DNA from: Streptomyces laurentii
Lineage (GTDB): Bacteria > Actinomycetota > Actinomycetes > Streptomycetales > Streptomycetaceae
Direction: 5' to 3'
DNA: 64,000 bases
NCBI GenBank assembly: GCA_002355495.1
Contig: AP017424.1
Location: 4,839,501-4,903,500 of the forward strand
A program made the translations under genes and the position numbers. Shown one piece after another: positions 25,255 to 33,773 of this stretch. The first letter of the stretch is position 1. Each line of letters opens with the position of its first letter. The notes below the pieces were generated by a model. It ran no database searches, was not told the origin of the DNA, and worked only from the letters and a program-made list of their open reading frames with translations.

Positions 25255-26586
25255 GTGATCGTGTTCCTGCTGGTATTGGTCGTGGTGCTGGGGCTGCTGG
25301 GAACAGTCCATTGGTATGTGTGGCGGCGTCTGGTGCGCGACCTGACACGGCCCCGCAGCGCCGCCCGCCGGGTCGGCACCGTCGTCCTGGTCGCGCTGCC
25401 GCTGACCTCGGTCGGCGCGCTGGCCTCCGGGCGCGGGGGCGCGCCGTTCGTCATGGAGCAGATCCTCGCCTGGCCCGGGTTCCTGTGGCTCGCGCTGCTG
25501 CTGTACGTGACGCTCGCACTGGTGGTGACCGAGCCGCTGCGGCCCCTGCTGCGCCGCGCGCTCGCCCGTAAGGCGGCGGGGACGGCCGAGGGCGCGGAGG
25601 CGGCTCAGGCTCCTGTCCCCGTCACCGTCCCGGCGGGCCCGGCCGAGGCCCCGACCCCGGTTTCGGCGCCGGTTTTGGCGCCGGCGGACGCCGAGTCGGT
25701 GACCGACGCCACGTCCCCCGCGCCCGTGACGCCCGCGCCCGCGACTCCCGCACCCGACCTCTCCCGCCGTCTCTTCGTCAACCGCGTCGTCTCCACCTCC
25801 GCCCTCGCCGTCGCCGCCGGGACCGTCGGCTACGGCACGTACGGCGTGCTGCGCGGCCCGCGCGTGAAGCGGGTGACGGTGCCGCTGGCGAAGCTGCCGC
25901 GCGCCGCGCACGGCTACCGCGTCGCCGTCGTCTCGGACATCCACCTCGGGCCGATCCTGGGCCGCGCCCACACCCAGCGGATCGTCGACACGATCAACGC
26001 CACCCAGCCCGACCTCGTCGCCGTCGTCGGCGACCTGGTCGACGGCAGCGTGGCGAACCTCGGCCCGGCCGCCGAGCCGCTCGCGCGGCTGACCGCCCGC
26101 GACGGCGCGTACTTCGTGACCGGTAACCACGAGTACTTCTCGGGTGCCGACGCGTGGGTCGACCACGTCCGCGAACTGGGCCTGCACCCGCTGCGCAACG
26201 ACCGCGTCGAGATCGGCGCCGGGTTCGACCTCGCCGGGGTCGACGACGTCGCGGGCGAGAGCCACGGCCAGGGGCCCGACTTCGCGAAGGCACTCGGCGA
26301 CCGGGACCGGGCCCGTACCGCCGTCCTCCTCGCGCACCAGCCGATCGTCATCGACGACGCCGTCCGGCACGGCGTCGACCTCCAGCTCTCCGGCCACACC
26401 CACGGCGGCCAGCTGTGGCCCGGCAACCTGATCGCCGAACTCGCCAACCCGACCGTCGCCGGGCTCGAACGGTACGGCGACACCCAGCTCTACGTGACGC
26501 GCGGCGCGGGCGCCTGGGGACCCCCGGTGCGGGTCGGCGCGCCGTCGGACATCACGGTCGTCGAGCTGGCTTCCCGGCAGGCGTGA
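25255..26586 (+). CDS. Membrane-anchored calcineurin-like metallophosphoesterase
   Basis: 443 aa. N-terminal membrane segments (residues 1-20, 45-62, 73-92), an Ala/Pro linker near 115-165, one more hydrophobic helix (STSALAVAAGTVGYG) then the phosphoesterase domain. All metal-binding motifs are present: SDIHLG, GDLVDG, GNHEYF, LAHQP and GHTHGGQLWPG. The order and spacing fit the YkuE/YaeI type of phosphoesterases. GTG 25255 was chosen because GGGGCGGAGCGG precedes it and it opens the first membrane helix; the upstream GTG at 25222 gives a non-hydrophobic extension. Substrate unknown, possibly lipid or nucleotide. Confidence 0.9.
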   Translation: MIVFLLVLVVVLGLLGTVHWYVWRRLVRDLTRPRSAARRVGTVVLVALPLTSVGALASGRGGAPFVMEQILAWPGFLWLALLLYVTLALVVTEPLRPLLRRALARKAAGTAEGAEAAQAPVPVTVPAGPAEAPTPVSAPVLAPADAESVTDATSPAPVTPAPATPAPDLSRRLFVNRVVSTSALAVAAGTVGYGTYGVLRGPRVKRVTVPLAKLPRAAHGYRVAVVSDIHLGPILGRAHTQRIVDTINATQPDLVAVVGDLVDGSVANLGPAAEPLARLTARDGAYFVTGNHEYFSGADAWVDHVRELGLHPLRNDRVEIGAGFDLAGVDDVAGESHGQGPDFAKALGDRDRARTAVLLAHQPIVIDDAVRHGVDLQLSGHTHGGQLWPGNLIAELANPTVAGLERYGDTQLYVTRGAGAWGPPVRVGAPSDITVVELASRQA

Positions 26587-26851
26587 GGAAACACCCGCAC
26601 CAGGACCGTCGGGTCGCAACACCCCCCTACCGGGTGGCCCCAAATCAGCCGCCCTGTACGGCTGGAGACGTAATATCCCCCGCCGGAAACGTGACGCTCA
26701 GTCCTCAGAAATCCCCTATCCCTGGACATATGCGCGCGCTGTGAAAGTTTACTCTTTTACTTGTGAACACCGTGTGATGAGATGACGCCATCGCGACGGT
26801 CAGGACGCTGTCGCGGCAGCGGGGTGGGCACGAAAAAAGGAAGCACGTCTC

Positions 26852-28411
26852 ATGCGGTCGACGGTCCGTCTGCGCGTATTGATCACTTGTGGAGTCCTGG
26901 TGGCCGCCGGGGTCGGAGGCTGGCAACTCCTGCCGTCCGAAGAGGTCAGGGCCGATCCGATCATCGTCGGCACGACCGACGAGGTCACCGGGCTGGACCC
27001 GGCCGGCGCCTACGACGTCGGCTCGTGGGCGATGTACAGCAACATCTACCAGTCGCTGCTGACCTTCAAGCCGGGCATCCCGACGCCGGTGCCGGACGCC
27101 GCCGAGTCCTGCCGGTTCAACGGCACCGGGCTCACCACGTACGAGTGCACACTCCGTGACGATCTCACCTTCTCCAGCGGCCGGAAGATCACCGGCGAGG
27201 ACGTCCGCTTCTCCTTCGAGCGGATCCTCGCCATCAAGTCGGACGTCGGTCCCTCGTCGCTGTTCCCGACGCTGAAGAGCGTCGTCGCGCAGGGGCAGAA
27301 GGTCACGTTCCACCTCCGGAGCCGGGACGCCACCTTCCCGCTGAAGCTCGCCACCGGCGCCGGCTCGATCGTCGACCACAGCGTCTACCCGGCCACGTCC
27401 CTGCGCAAGGGCAACGTGGTGGACGGCTCCGGGCCGTACCTGCTCAAGGAGTTCCAGCCGGGCCGGGTGGCCAAGCTCGAACCCAACCCCAACTACCGGG
27501 GCGCCGTCACCCGGGCCGGCCACGCGGTCGAGGTGGACTACTTCAAGGCGTCCGACGAACTCGCCGCCGCCTGGAAGGCCGGGCAGGTCGACGTGACGCA
27601 CCGGCAGATGCCGCCGGACTTCCTCAACAAGCTGGGCGAGGAGAGGGACGACGGCACGCGCATCACCGAGGCCGCCAGCGCCGAGACGCGCAACCTCTAC
27701 TTCAACGTCCGCTCCGGCTCGGCCATGACGAAGAAGGCCGTCCGCCAGGCCGTCGCCGCGATCGTCGACCGCCCGGCCATCGCGACCGGCCCGTACAAGG
27801 GCACGGTCGAGCCGCTGTACTCGGTCATCCCGCAGGGCTTCCTCGGGCACAGCACCGCGTTCTACGACAACAACCCCGAGCCCGACGCCGACAAGGCCGC
27901 GCGGCTGCTGAGCAACGCCGGCATCCCCACCCCGGTGAGCTTCACCCTCGGCCACCGCAAGGACGCCACGTCGCTGGCCGAGGCCGCCGAGCTGAAGAAG
28001 CAGCTGGAGGACACCGGACTGTTCGAGGTCCGGACGGTGCCGGTGGTGTGGACGGAGTTCCAGAAGGAGTACGCGAAGGGCGCGTTCGACGCGTACACCG
28101 TCGGCTGGCTGCCCGACTTCCCCGACTCCGACAACTTCGCGGGCCCGCTCGTCGGCACCGGCAACACCATGCACAACGGCTTCTCCAGCGCGACCATCGA
28201 CTCGCTCATCGCCGAGACCCAGCAGTACAGCGACCGCCAGAAGGCCGTCGCCGACTTCAAGGCCGTCCAGAGCGAGGTCGCGAAGGACGTGCCGCTGGTG
28301 CCGCTGTGGCAGAAGAAGGACTTCGTGCTGTCCACGGAGGAGGTCGCGGGCTCGCAGTACCTGACCGACGGCACCGGCATCTGGCGCCTGTGGGAACTCG
28401 GCTGGATCTGA
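26852..28411 (+). CDS. Extracellular solute-binding protein, family 5 (peptide/nickel type), orphan
   Basis: 519 aa. An N-terminal hydrophobic helix (RVLITCGVLVAAGVGGWQLL) acts as signal or anchor; there is no lipobox, although a Cys (LITCGV) lies within the helix. The SBP_bac_5 domain follows: ADPIIVGTTDEVTGLDPAGA, DVRFSFERIL, GSGPYLLKEF, VRQAVAAIVDR, GWLPDFPDSDNFAGPL and the C-terminal VPLVPLWQKKDFV. Such proteins deliver oligopeptides to an ABC importer, but no permease or ATPase is nearby. ATG 26852 follows AAAAAAGGAAGC. The upstream AT-rich region (26740-26780) is probably the promoter. Confidence 0.9.
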   Translation: MRSTVRLRVLITCGVLVAAGVGGWQLLPSEEVRADPIIVGTTDEVTGLDPAGAYDVGSWAMYSNIYQSLLTFKPGIPTPVPDAAESCRFNGTGLTTYECTLRDDLTFSSGRKITGEDVRFSFERILAIKSDVGPSSLFPTLKSVVAQGQKVTFHLRSRDATFPLKLATGAGSIVDHSVYPATSLRKGNVVDGSGPYLLKEFQPGRVAKLEPNPNYRGAVTRAGHAVEVDYFKASDELAAAWKAGQVDVTHRQMPPDFLNKLGEERDDGTRITEAASAETRNLYFNVRSGSAMTKKAVRQAVAAIVDRPAIATGPYKGTVEPLYSVIPQGFLGHSTAFYDNNPEPDADKAARLLSNAGIPTPVSFTLGHRKDATSLAEAAELKKQLEDTGLFEVRTVPVVWTEFQKEYAKGAFDAYTVGWLPDFPDSDNFAGPLVGTGNTMHNGFSSATIDSLIAETQQYSDRQKAVADFKAVQSEVAKDVPLVPLWQKKDFVLSTEEVAGSQYLTDGTGIWRLWELGWI

Positions 28412-28473
28412 CGGTCCCCCGGCCGGAGCCGGCCGGCTCCGGCGGCTCCGGAGCCGTCCCCCGGCGCTTCGAG

Positions 28474-28516
28474 GCCCCGCCCCGTTCGGCCGCCCTTTCC
28501 GGCGGCCGGGCGGGGC
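28474..28516. terminator. Bidirectional terminator between SBP and TetR genes
   Basis: GCCCCGCCC (28474-28482) and GGGCGGGGC (28508-28516) pair, with an inner perfect stem CGGCCGCC/GGCGGCCG around loop CTTTCC. It serves both convergent genes. Confidence 0.85.
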
Positions 28517-28518
28517 TT

Positions 28519-29271
28519 CTACTTGGCCACGGTGTTCCGCACCTTCGGAACGACGAACTCGCGCATCACGTCGACGGCGTCCCGCACCAGCGGCCGGACG
28601 ACCTTGAAACGGGACAGGCTGACGGCGCGGGCGACCATGGGCGTGACCTTGCGGGCGAAGGCCCGCGTACGCTCCGCGTCCTCCGACTGGTCGAAGACCC
28701 AGTACAGGACCACGCCCATGAGGAACAGCCACAGGAGGTCGGGCAGCAGCTCGCGCAGTTCGCGGTCCAGCTTCGGGCCCACCTGGGACCCTTCGAGCAC
28801 GTCCCGGAAGATCTGGACGGCCTCCGCGCGCGCGGGGTGCGACTCGTCCGAGAAGGGGTTCAACGGGCTTCCCGGGTCGGCCGCCGTACCGAAGAACTGG
28901 CCCGCGAACTCGTGGTACGGACGCGCGCAGTCCACCCAGGTCATGACGGCGATCTCAAGGCGCTGCTCGAAGTCCTTGAGGCCTTCGAGACGCTCCTTCG
29001 TCAGGGCGGCGTGCACATGTGACATCCGGTCGTAGAAACCGGTGATCAGGGAAGCCTTCGAGTCGAAGTAGTAGTAGGCGTTGCCCACCGATACCCCGGC
29101 CTCCTGGGCGATGGCCCGCATGGTCGTCTTGTCGTAGCCGCGCTCCTGGAACAGGCGCATGGCCGTTTCGAGGATCAGTGCGCGGGTCTGCTCGCTCTTC
29201 GGCGCCTTGGCGGGCTTGGGGTCCCGCGCGGCGTCCGGATGCTCTTCCTTCGCTGCCCTCGCGTCGTTCAC
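28519..29271 (-). CDS. TetR family transcriptional regulator
   Basis: 250 aa. N-terminal HTH: RALILETAMRLFQERGYDKT and the recognition helix MRAIAQEAGVSVGNAYYYFDSK. The C-terminal ligand domain is long and alpha-helical (YHEFAGQFFGTAADPG, LPDLLWLFLMGVVLYWVFDQ). GTG 29271 fits; an extension to 29373 is low-complexity. It lies 74 bp downstream of, and on the same strand as, the membrane-protein gene at 29346-29768, so it is probably cotranscribed and autoregulated through the operators at 29782-29797 and 29825-29840. Confidence 0.92.
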   Translation of the reverse strand: MNDARAAKEEHPDAARDPKPAKAPKSEQTRALILETAMRLFQERGYDKTTMRAIAQEAGVSVGNAYYYFDSKASLITGFYDRMSHVHAALTKERLEGLKDFEQRLEIAVMTWVDCARPYHEFAGQFFGTAADPGSPLNPFSDESHPARAEAVQIFRDVLEGSQVGPKLDRELRELLPDLLWLFLMGVVLYWVFDQSEDAERTRAFARKVTPMVARAVSLSRFKVVRPLVRDAVDVMREFVVPKVRNTVAK

Positions 29272-29345
29272 GGGGCCGAGCCTAGTCGGCCGCGCCCGGT
29301 GCCCCGCATCGCGCGTGGGGGCGACCGTCGCCGGCCCGCCGGACG

Positions 29346-29768
29346 TCAGGCGCCGGCGGGCGGTGCCGTCCACGGGCGGGGGGCCTGCGGCCGGGCGGCG
29401 GCCGGCGGGATCGTGCCGGACTCGACCGCGCCCCGGCGGCGGATCTTGTTGAGGACGTAGAAGTTGCCGAGGTGCATGACGCCGAGCACGAGCAGGACGA
29501 CGCCGAGCTTGACCGAGAGGGCCTCCAGCATCTGCCGGACGTCGAACACGCCGTCGTCCTCGCGCAGGTACAGGGCGACGAAACCGAGGTTGACGAGGTA
29601 GAAGCCGACGACGAGCAGATGGTTCACGGCGTCCGCGAGCTTGTCGTTGCCGTGCAGGACGTCGGAGAGGAAGACCCGTCCGTTGCGGCTGAGGGTCCGG
29701 GCGACCCAGACGGTGAGCCCGATGCTGATGAGCAGGTAGACGGCATAGGTGATGACGGTGAGGTCCAT
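29346..29768 (-). CDS. Small polytopic membrane protein, unknown
   Basis: 140 aa with three hydrophobic segments (residues 3-22, 50-68, 87-108): VITYAVYLLISIGLTVWVA, LLVVGFYLVNLGFVALYL, VKLGVVLLVLGVMHLGNFYV. A KIRRRG stop-transfer and a Pro/Ala tail follow. The family is not recognised; similar integral membrane proteins occur next to TetR genes in Streptomyces. The RBS AAAGGAG directly abuts the operator at 29782-29797. It probably heads an operon with the TetR gene. Confidence 0.82.
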   Translation of the reverse strand: MDLTVITYAVYLLISIGLTVWVARTLSRNGRVFLSDVLHGNDKLADAVNHLLVVGFYLVNLGFVALYLREDDGVFDVRQMLEALSVKLGVVLLVLGVMHLGNFYVLNKIRRRGAVESGTIPPAAARPQAPRPWTAPPAGA

Positions 29769-29781
29769 GCCCTCACGCTCC

Positions 29782-29797
29782 TTTGAACGCGTTCAAA
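29782..29797. promoter_or_regulatory. TetR operator 1
   Basis: TTTGAACGCGTTCAAA is a perfect 16-bp palindrome fitting the TnnAACnnGTTnnA pattern known for KstR-like TetR proteins. It contains the -35 of the rightward promoter (TTGAAC, 18 nt, TATGAC) and abuts the RBS of the leftward membrane-protein gene. Confidence 0.85.
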
Positions 29798-29812
29798 GCT
29801 GACGGGTATGAC
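29783..29812 (+). promoter_or_regulatory. Rightward promoter for the alpha/beta hydrolase
   Basis: -35 TTGAAC (29783-29788), 18-nt spacer, -10 TATGAC (29807-29812). The -35 lies inside operator 1, and operator 2 falls just beyond the expected transcript start. Confidence 0.6.
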
Positions 29813-29839
29813 TGTAGACCCCTCATTGAACGTGTTCAA
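29811..29839 (-). promoter_or_regulatory. Leftward promoter for membrane protein and TetR genes
   Basis: Minus strand: -35 TTGAAC (29839-29834), 17-nt spacer, -10 TACAGT (29816-29811). The -35 lies inside operator 2. Confidence 0.65.
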
Positions 29840-29840
29840 T
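29825..29840. promoter_or_regulatory. TetR operator 2
   Basis: ATTGAACGTGTTCAAT, 7-bp perfect arms around a GT centre, 43 bp (about four helical turns) from operator 1. It overlaps the leftward -35. Confidence 0.82.
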
Positions 29841-29904
29841 GCGAGATGGCGGGTGAAGAGGAAAGCGCTGGTGGAAGGAGAGTCGGTTCTTTAGGGTCGC
29901 GGGC

Positions 29905-30663
29905 ATGACACTTGCTCACGACGTGGCCGGCGACGGCCCCTCCACCGTTCTGCTGCTCCATTCCGGCGTCTGCGACCGGCGCATGTGGGACGGTCAGTTC
30001 CACGCCCTCGCCGAGGCCGGGCACCGGGTGGTGCGGTGCGACCTGCGGGGTTTCGGCGAGACGCCGATCGACGCGGCCCACGTCCACGCCGACGACCTGC
30101 GCGACCTGCTCGACCACCTCGGCATCGAGCGCGCCGCCGTCGTCGGCTCCTCCTTCGGCGGGGCCGTGGCGGTGGAGTTCGCCGTCCGCCATCCCGGCCG
30201 CGTCAGCGCCCTCGCACTGCTCTGCGCCGCCGCCCACGACCACGAACCCGGCCCCGAACTGCGGGACTTCCTCACCCGCGAGCACGCCCTGCTCGTCGAC
30301 GGCGACATCGCGGGCGCCACCGCGCTCAACGTCGACCTCTGGCTCGGCCCGGACGCCGACGACGCCGCCCGTGACCTGGTCCGGCGGATGCAGACCCGCG
30401 CCTTCGAACTCATGCTGCCCGCGCCCGACGAGTTCGCCCCCGCCGACGTCGAGGTCACCGAGAAGGACCTCGCCGCCCTCGACGTCCCCGTCCTCGTCGT
30501 CACCGGCGACCGGGACGTGCCCGACTTCGCCGCGATCGGCGACCGCTTCGCCCGCCTCTTCCCCGACGTCCGCCGCGTCACCCTCGACTGGGCCGGCCAC
30601 CTGCCCGCGCTGGAGCGACCGGAGGAGACGGCCGGGCTGCTCCGCGACTTCCTCGCCGCCTGA
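29905..30663 (+). CDS. Alpha/beta hydrolase
   Basis: 252 aa with the full catalytic set: oxyanion region LLLHSGVCDRRMWDGQ, nucleophile elbow VGSSFGGAVAVEFA (Ser near 92), an acidic residue in VVTGDRDVPDF, and His in WAGHLPALERPEE. It resembles non-haloalkane general hydrolases of the 3-oxoadipate enol-lactonase branch; substrate not predictable. ATG 29905 lies 65 bp right of operator 2, so it probably belongs to the same TetR regulon as the divergent membrane-protein gene. Confidence 0.92.
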   Translation: MTLAHDVAGDGPSTVLLLHSGVCDRRMWDGQFHALAEAGHRVVRCDLRGFGETPIDAAHVHADDLRDLLDHLGIERAAVVGSSFGGAVAVEFAVRHPGRVSALALLCAAAHDHEPGPELRDFLTREHALLVDGDIAGATALNVDLWLGPDADDAARDLVRRMQTRAFELMLPAPDEFAPADVEVTEKDLAALDVPVLVVTGDRDVPDFAAIGDRFARLFPDVRRVTLDWAGHLPALERPEETAGLLRDFLAA

Positions 30664-30743
30664 TCCCCCCGTCCCCGCCCCCGCCCCCGCCCCCTCCCAT
30701 CCTCACCCCCACTCCGATTCTTGGTTCGATCGGGCGGTGCCGG

Positions 30744-31973
30744 CTAGTCGCTCGTGAAGCGACGGACGCCCGGCATCAGGGCCGCTCCCACGCAGCAGCC
30801 CGCCACCGTCACCGCCGCGGCCGTCAGCGGCACTTCCGGTCCCCAGGCGGAGGCGGCCAGCGGCGCCAGCGCGTAGCCCACGGGCATCGCCGCGAACGAC
30901 AGCAGCCAGTCGTACGAGGTGACCCGCGCCAGGGCGTGTTCCGGCACCGCGCGCTGCACCGCCGTCTCCCAGACCGGGGAGAGGAAGCCGAGCCCGGCCT
31001 GCGCCACCGCGTACGCGCCGATGATCACCGGCACGGGCGCTCCGCCCGCCAGGAGCAGCAGCGGCAGCGCGTACGTCGCGAGGCCGAGGTTGGCCGCGAG
31101 GACCGGACGGCGGGGGCGAGCGCGGTCGGCGGCCAGCGAGCCGATCAGCAGCCCGATCGCCCCCGCCTGGAGGAACGCCACCCAGACCGGCTCGCCGCCC
31201 AGCCGGTCCATCGCCATGCCCGGACCGAGGGTCATCAGGACGGCGGCGGCGCCGTTCCACGCGCTGTGCCCGATCAGGCTGCTCCAGTACCAGTCACGCG
31301 TCCGGACCTCCTGCCACCCCTCCCGCAGATCGTCGAACACCGACGGCCGCTTCGCCGCCGTCTTCTCCACCTCCTTGACGCGCACGGCGCACAGCAGCGC
31401 GGCGCTCGCGGCGAAGCTCGCCGCGTCCAGGACGAAGGCCCAGCCCGCTCCCACGGTGAGGATCAGCGTCCCGGCGAGCGCCGGGCCGCCGACCCGGCTC
31501 ACGCTGAACGCCATCGCCATCGCCGCGTTGGCCCGTTGGAGGGACTGGGCCGGGGCCGTGCCCTTGACCAGCGGCGCGGTGGTCGGCGTGGCGAAGGCGC
31601 CGGCCGCGCCCCCGGCGACCTCGACGGCCGCTATCACCGCGAGCGAGGGCGTACCGCTCAGCAGCTGGACGCCGACGACGAGCTGGGTGCCGCAGCGCAC
31701 CAGGTCCATGGCCAGCGCGATGCCGCGGGCGTTGAAACGGTCTCCGGCGACACCTCCCAGGGGCAGCAGAAGCAGTTTGGGCACCATCGAGCAGGCCAGG
31801 ACCAGCGCGAGCGCGCCGGCGGAGCCGGTCGCCTGCACGACGGCGAGGGCGAGGGCGGCGGGGATGACCGCGTCGCCGAGGAGGGACAGGGAACGCCCGG
31901 CGAAGAACAGCCGGAAGGAACGGGTGCGCAGGGGGTGGGGAACCGGTGGGCGACGAGTCGCGGTGACGGACAT
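30744..31973 (-). CDS. MFS transporter (drug-export type)
   Basis: 409 aa, twelve predicted hydrophobic segments. N-terminal region RSFRLFFAGRSLSLLGDAVIPAALALAVV and LGGVAGDRFNARGIALAMDLVR match the MFS_3/enterobactin-exporter-like (EntS) branch. Export of a small molecule is likely; substrate unknown. ATG 31973 has no RBS; the -10 TACTCT ends 7 nt upstream, so the mRNA is probably leaderless. The divergent MarR regulator is the evident repressor. Confidence 0.9.
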   Translation of the reverse strand: MSVTATRRPPVPHPLRTRSFRLFFAGRSLSLLGDAVIPAALALAVVQATGSAGALALVLACSMVPKLLLLPLGGVAGDRFNARGIALAMDLVRCGTQLVVGVQLLSGTPSLAVIAAVEVAGGAAGAFATPTTAPLVKGTAPAQSLQRANAAMAMAFSVSRVGGPALAGTLILTVGAGWAFVLDAASFAASAALLCAVRVKEVEKTAAKRPSVFDDLREGWQEVRTRDWYWSSLIGHSAWNGAAAVLMTLGPGMAMDRLGGEPVWVAFLQAGAIGLLIGSLAADRARPRRPVLAANLGLATYALPLLLLAGGAPVPVIIGAYAVAQAGLGFLSPVWETAVQRAVPEHALARVTSYDWLLSFAAMPVGYALAPLAASAWGPEVPLTAAAVTVAGCCVGAALMPGVRRFTSD

Positions 31974-31980
31974 GGGGCGC

Positions 31981-32010
31981 AGAGTATTTCGGTGTCGAAT
32001 AATTCGCCAA
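31981..32010 (-). promoter_or_regulatory. Promoter of the MFS gene
   Basis: Minus strand TTGGCG (32010-32005), 18-nt spacer, TACTCT (31986-31981), then 7 nt to the ATG at 31973. It is covered by the MarR operator. Confidence 0.65.
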
Positions 32011-32019
32011 CGAAATACT
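31983..32019. promoter_or_regulatory. MarR operator
   Basis: Perfect outer arms AGTATTTCG (31983-31991) and CGAAATACT (32011-32019), with an inner palindrome CGAATAATTCG (31996-32006). AT-rich amid GC-rich DNA, it lies in the 95-bp divergent region. Confidence 0.85.
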
Positions 32020-32068
32020 TGGCGTGTGAACGGGGGAGCCTTCGCCTCCGCCGACGTACGATCACCCC

Positions 32069-32611
32069 ATGGCACCGACCGAGGAACCGCGCGACGCCGG
32101 GCGGGACTGGACCGACGACCACGTCGCCCGCTGGCAGCCCGTGCTGCCCGAACTCGATCCGGTCGTCGAGGGCGCGGTCACCCGGATGAAGAAGCTGTCC
32201 GTCCACTTCCGCCGGGTGCGCGAGCAGTCCCTCGTCGACTTCGAGCTGGAACGCCACGAGTTCGACACCCTCCACAAGCTCGCCGGCCGCGGCGGCACCG
32301 CCGCCCCCTCCGAACTCGCCCAGGACCTCGACCTCGCCCCCGCCTCGGTCACCGGCCGTCTCGACGCCCTGGAGAAGCGCGGCTTCGTCCGCCGCACCCC
32401 GTCCACCGCCGACCGCCGCCGCGTGGTCGTCGAACTCACCGCGACGGGCCGCGCGACCTGGCTCGGCGCGATGGACGTCCTCGGACACGAGGAGGAGCGC
32501 CTGCTCGGCGTCCTCAGCCCCAAGGAGCGCGTGAGCCTCAACGACATGCTCCGCCGTGTCATGAGCGCCGCCGAACGGGAGGCCGGCGCCCCCGACCCCT
32601 GGCACGGCTGA
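32069..32611 (+). CDS. MarR family transcriptional regulator
   Basis: 180 aa. The MarR winged helix has EFDTLHKLAGRGGTAAPSELAQDLDLAPASVTGRLDALEKRGFVRR and the wing STADRRRVVVELT. It is the local repressor of the divergent MFS exporter (inferred from the operator). ATG 32069. The 3' end of the gene runs into a 16-nt tandem repeat (three copies) that spans the stop codon. Confidence 0.93.
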   Translation: MAPTEEPRDAGRDWTDDHVARWQPVLPELDPVVEGAVTRMKKLSVHFRRVREQSLVDFELERHEFDTLHKLAGRGGTAAPSELAQDLDLAPASVTGRLDALEKRGFVRRTPSTADRRRVVVELTATGRATWLGAMDVLGHEEERLLGVLSPKERVSLNDMLRRVMSAAEREAGAPDPWHG

Positions 32612-32641
32612 CCCCTGGCACGGCTGACCCCTGGCACGGCT
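32594..32641 (+). repeat. 16-nt tandem repeat at the MarR stop codon
   Basis: Three copies of GACCCCTGGCACGGCT; the first encodes the C-terminal DPWHG and the stop, the others are non-coding. Confidence 0.9.
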
Positions 32642-32711
32642 GCTCCCCGACCCGCCCCTGCCCCCGCGCGCCCCGGACCCAGCCCGCCGCGGCGGCGCAC
32701 CGCCGGCCGGC

Positions 32712-33773
32712 TCAGGCCCCGCTGAAGGCGGCCTCGGCTATGCCCTTCACCCGTTTGACCTCCTCGTCGACGTCCTTGCCGGTCGGCAGCGTGGAGTACA
32801 CGACGACCCGGTCCAGGCCGGGCGTCGCGAACACCCCGCTCGTATAGCCGTGGTTGGTGCCCGTCTTGCCCCACACGACCACGCCATTGTCGAGCCGGAC
32901 CGTCATCAGCCCGCCGTAACTGAAGCGCGCGTCGGCCAGGGGCGGTGTCGTGAACAGCAGCTTCCGCTCGGCCGGGCGCAGCAGCCCGCCCCGCATCAGC
33001 GCGGTCGCGAAGCGCCGCAGATCGCCGGCATTGGACACCAGCCCGCCCTCCGCCCAGGCCCAGTCGTCGGCCGGCAGCCGGGTGTGCCGCAGCCCGAGCG
33101 GCCGCACCACGCGGCGGTCCAGCTCCTCCGCGTACGGCCGGCCGGTCACCTCCTCGATGACGAGCCCGGCGATGAAGTAGTTGATGCCGTTGTACTGGAC
33201 GGTGGCCCCGGGGGTCGTCGGCGTCCCGCAGGAGACCGCCGACTGCACGACCTCCACCGGGGTGCCGGGCCGGACGCAGGAGGGCTGCTGCAGCCCGCTG
33301 GTGTGGCTCAGCAACTGGGCCAGGGTGATCGGCTCGTACCCCTCGGGCAGCAGGTCCGGCAGCACCTCCTGGACGGTGTCGTCGAGCGACAGCCGTCCCT
33401 CGCCGACGAGCTGGAGCACGACGGCGGAGGTGAACAGCTTGGTGACGCTGCCTATCGCGAAGTCCTCCTCGACCGGCCCGCGCCACTCCCCGGCCGTCCC
33501 GCTCCACCGCCCGTCCCGCCCCGTCACCGAGACCATCGCGCCGCGTACGTGGGCGTCGGGCAGCCCGGCCAAGGCCCTGCGTAACGCTTCCGGATCCACC
33601 CGCCCGTGCCCAAGCGCCACCACCGTCGAAGAGGCGGGGGAGGGGGAGGCGACGGGTGCCGCGGTCGCGGGCACCGCCGCACCCGCCATGGCCAGCGCGG
33701 CCAACGCCACCGCCCCCGTCGGCACCGTCCAACGAGCCGTGCGTGAGCGTGACTTCGTCCAGGAATTCGTCAT
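32712..33773 (-). CDS. Secreted serine hydrolase, class-C beta-lactamase/DD-peptidase family
   Basis: 353 aa. Signal peptide ends about AVPATAAP. The serine beta-lactamase-like fold has the nucleophile in IGSVTKLFTS (SxxK), the Tyr motif as VQYNGINYF (YxN-type) and WGKTGTNHGY (KTG). It belongs with R61-type DD-carboxypeptidases and secreted esterases of Streptomyces. ATG 33773. The gene lies between the MarR gene (convergent) and an IS30 remnant; no operon partner. Confidence 0.88.
   Translation of the reverse strand: MTNSWTKSRSRTARWTVPTGAVALAALAMAGAAVPATAAPVASPSPASSTVVALGHGRVDPEALRRALAGLPDAHVRGAMVSVTGRDGRWSGTAGEWRGPVEEDFAIGSVTKLFTSAVVLQLVGEGRLSLDDTVQEVLPDLLPEGYEPITLAQLLSHTSGLQQPSCVRPGTPVEVVQSAVSCGTPTTPGATVQYNGINYFIAGLVIEEVTGRPYAEELDRRVVRPLGLRHTRLPADDWAWAEGGLVSNAGDLRRFATALMRGGLLRPAERKLLFTTPPLADARFSYGGLMTVRLDNGVVVWGKTGTNHGYTSGVFATPGLDRVVVYSTLPTGKDVDEEVKRVKGIAEAAFSGA

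Noticed and set aside
28423..28442. 20-bp perfect palindrome CCGGAGCCGGCCGGCTCCGG downstream of the SBP gene.
   Set aside because: Simple GC palindrome behind a stop codon, most likely part of transcription termination, redundant with the hairpin at 28474-28516.
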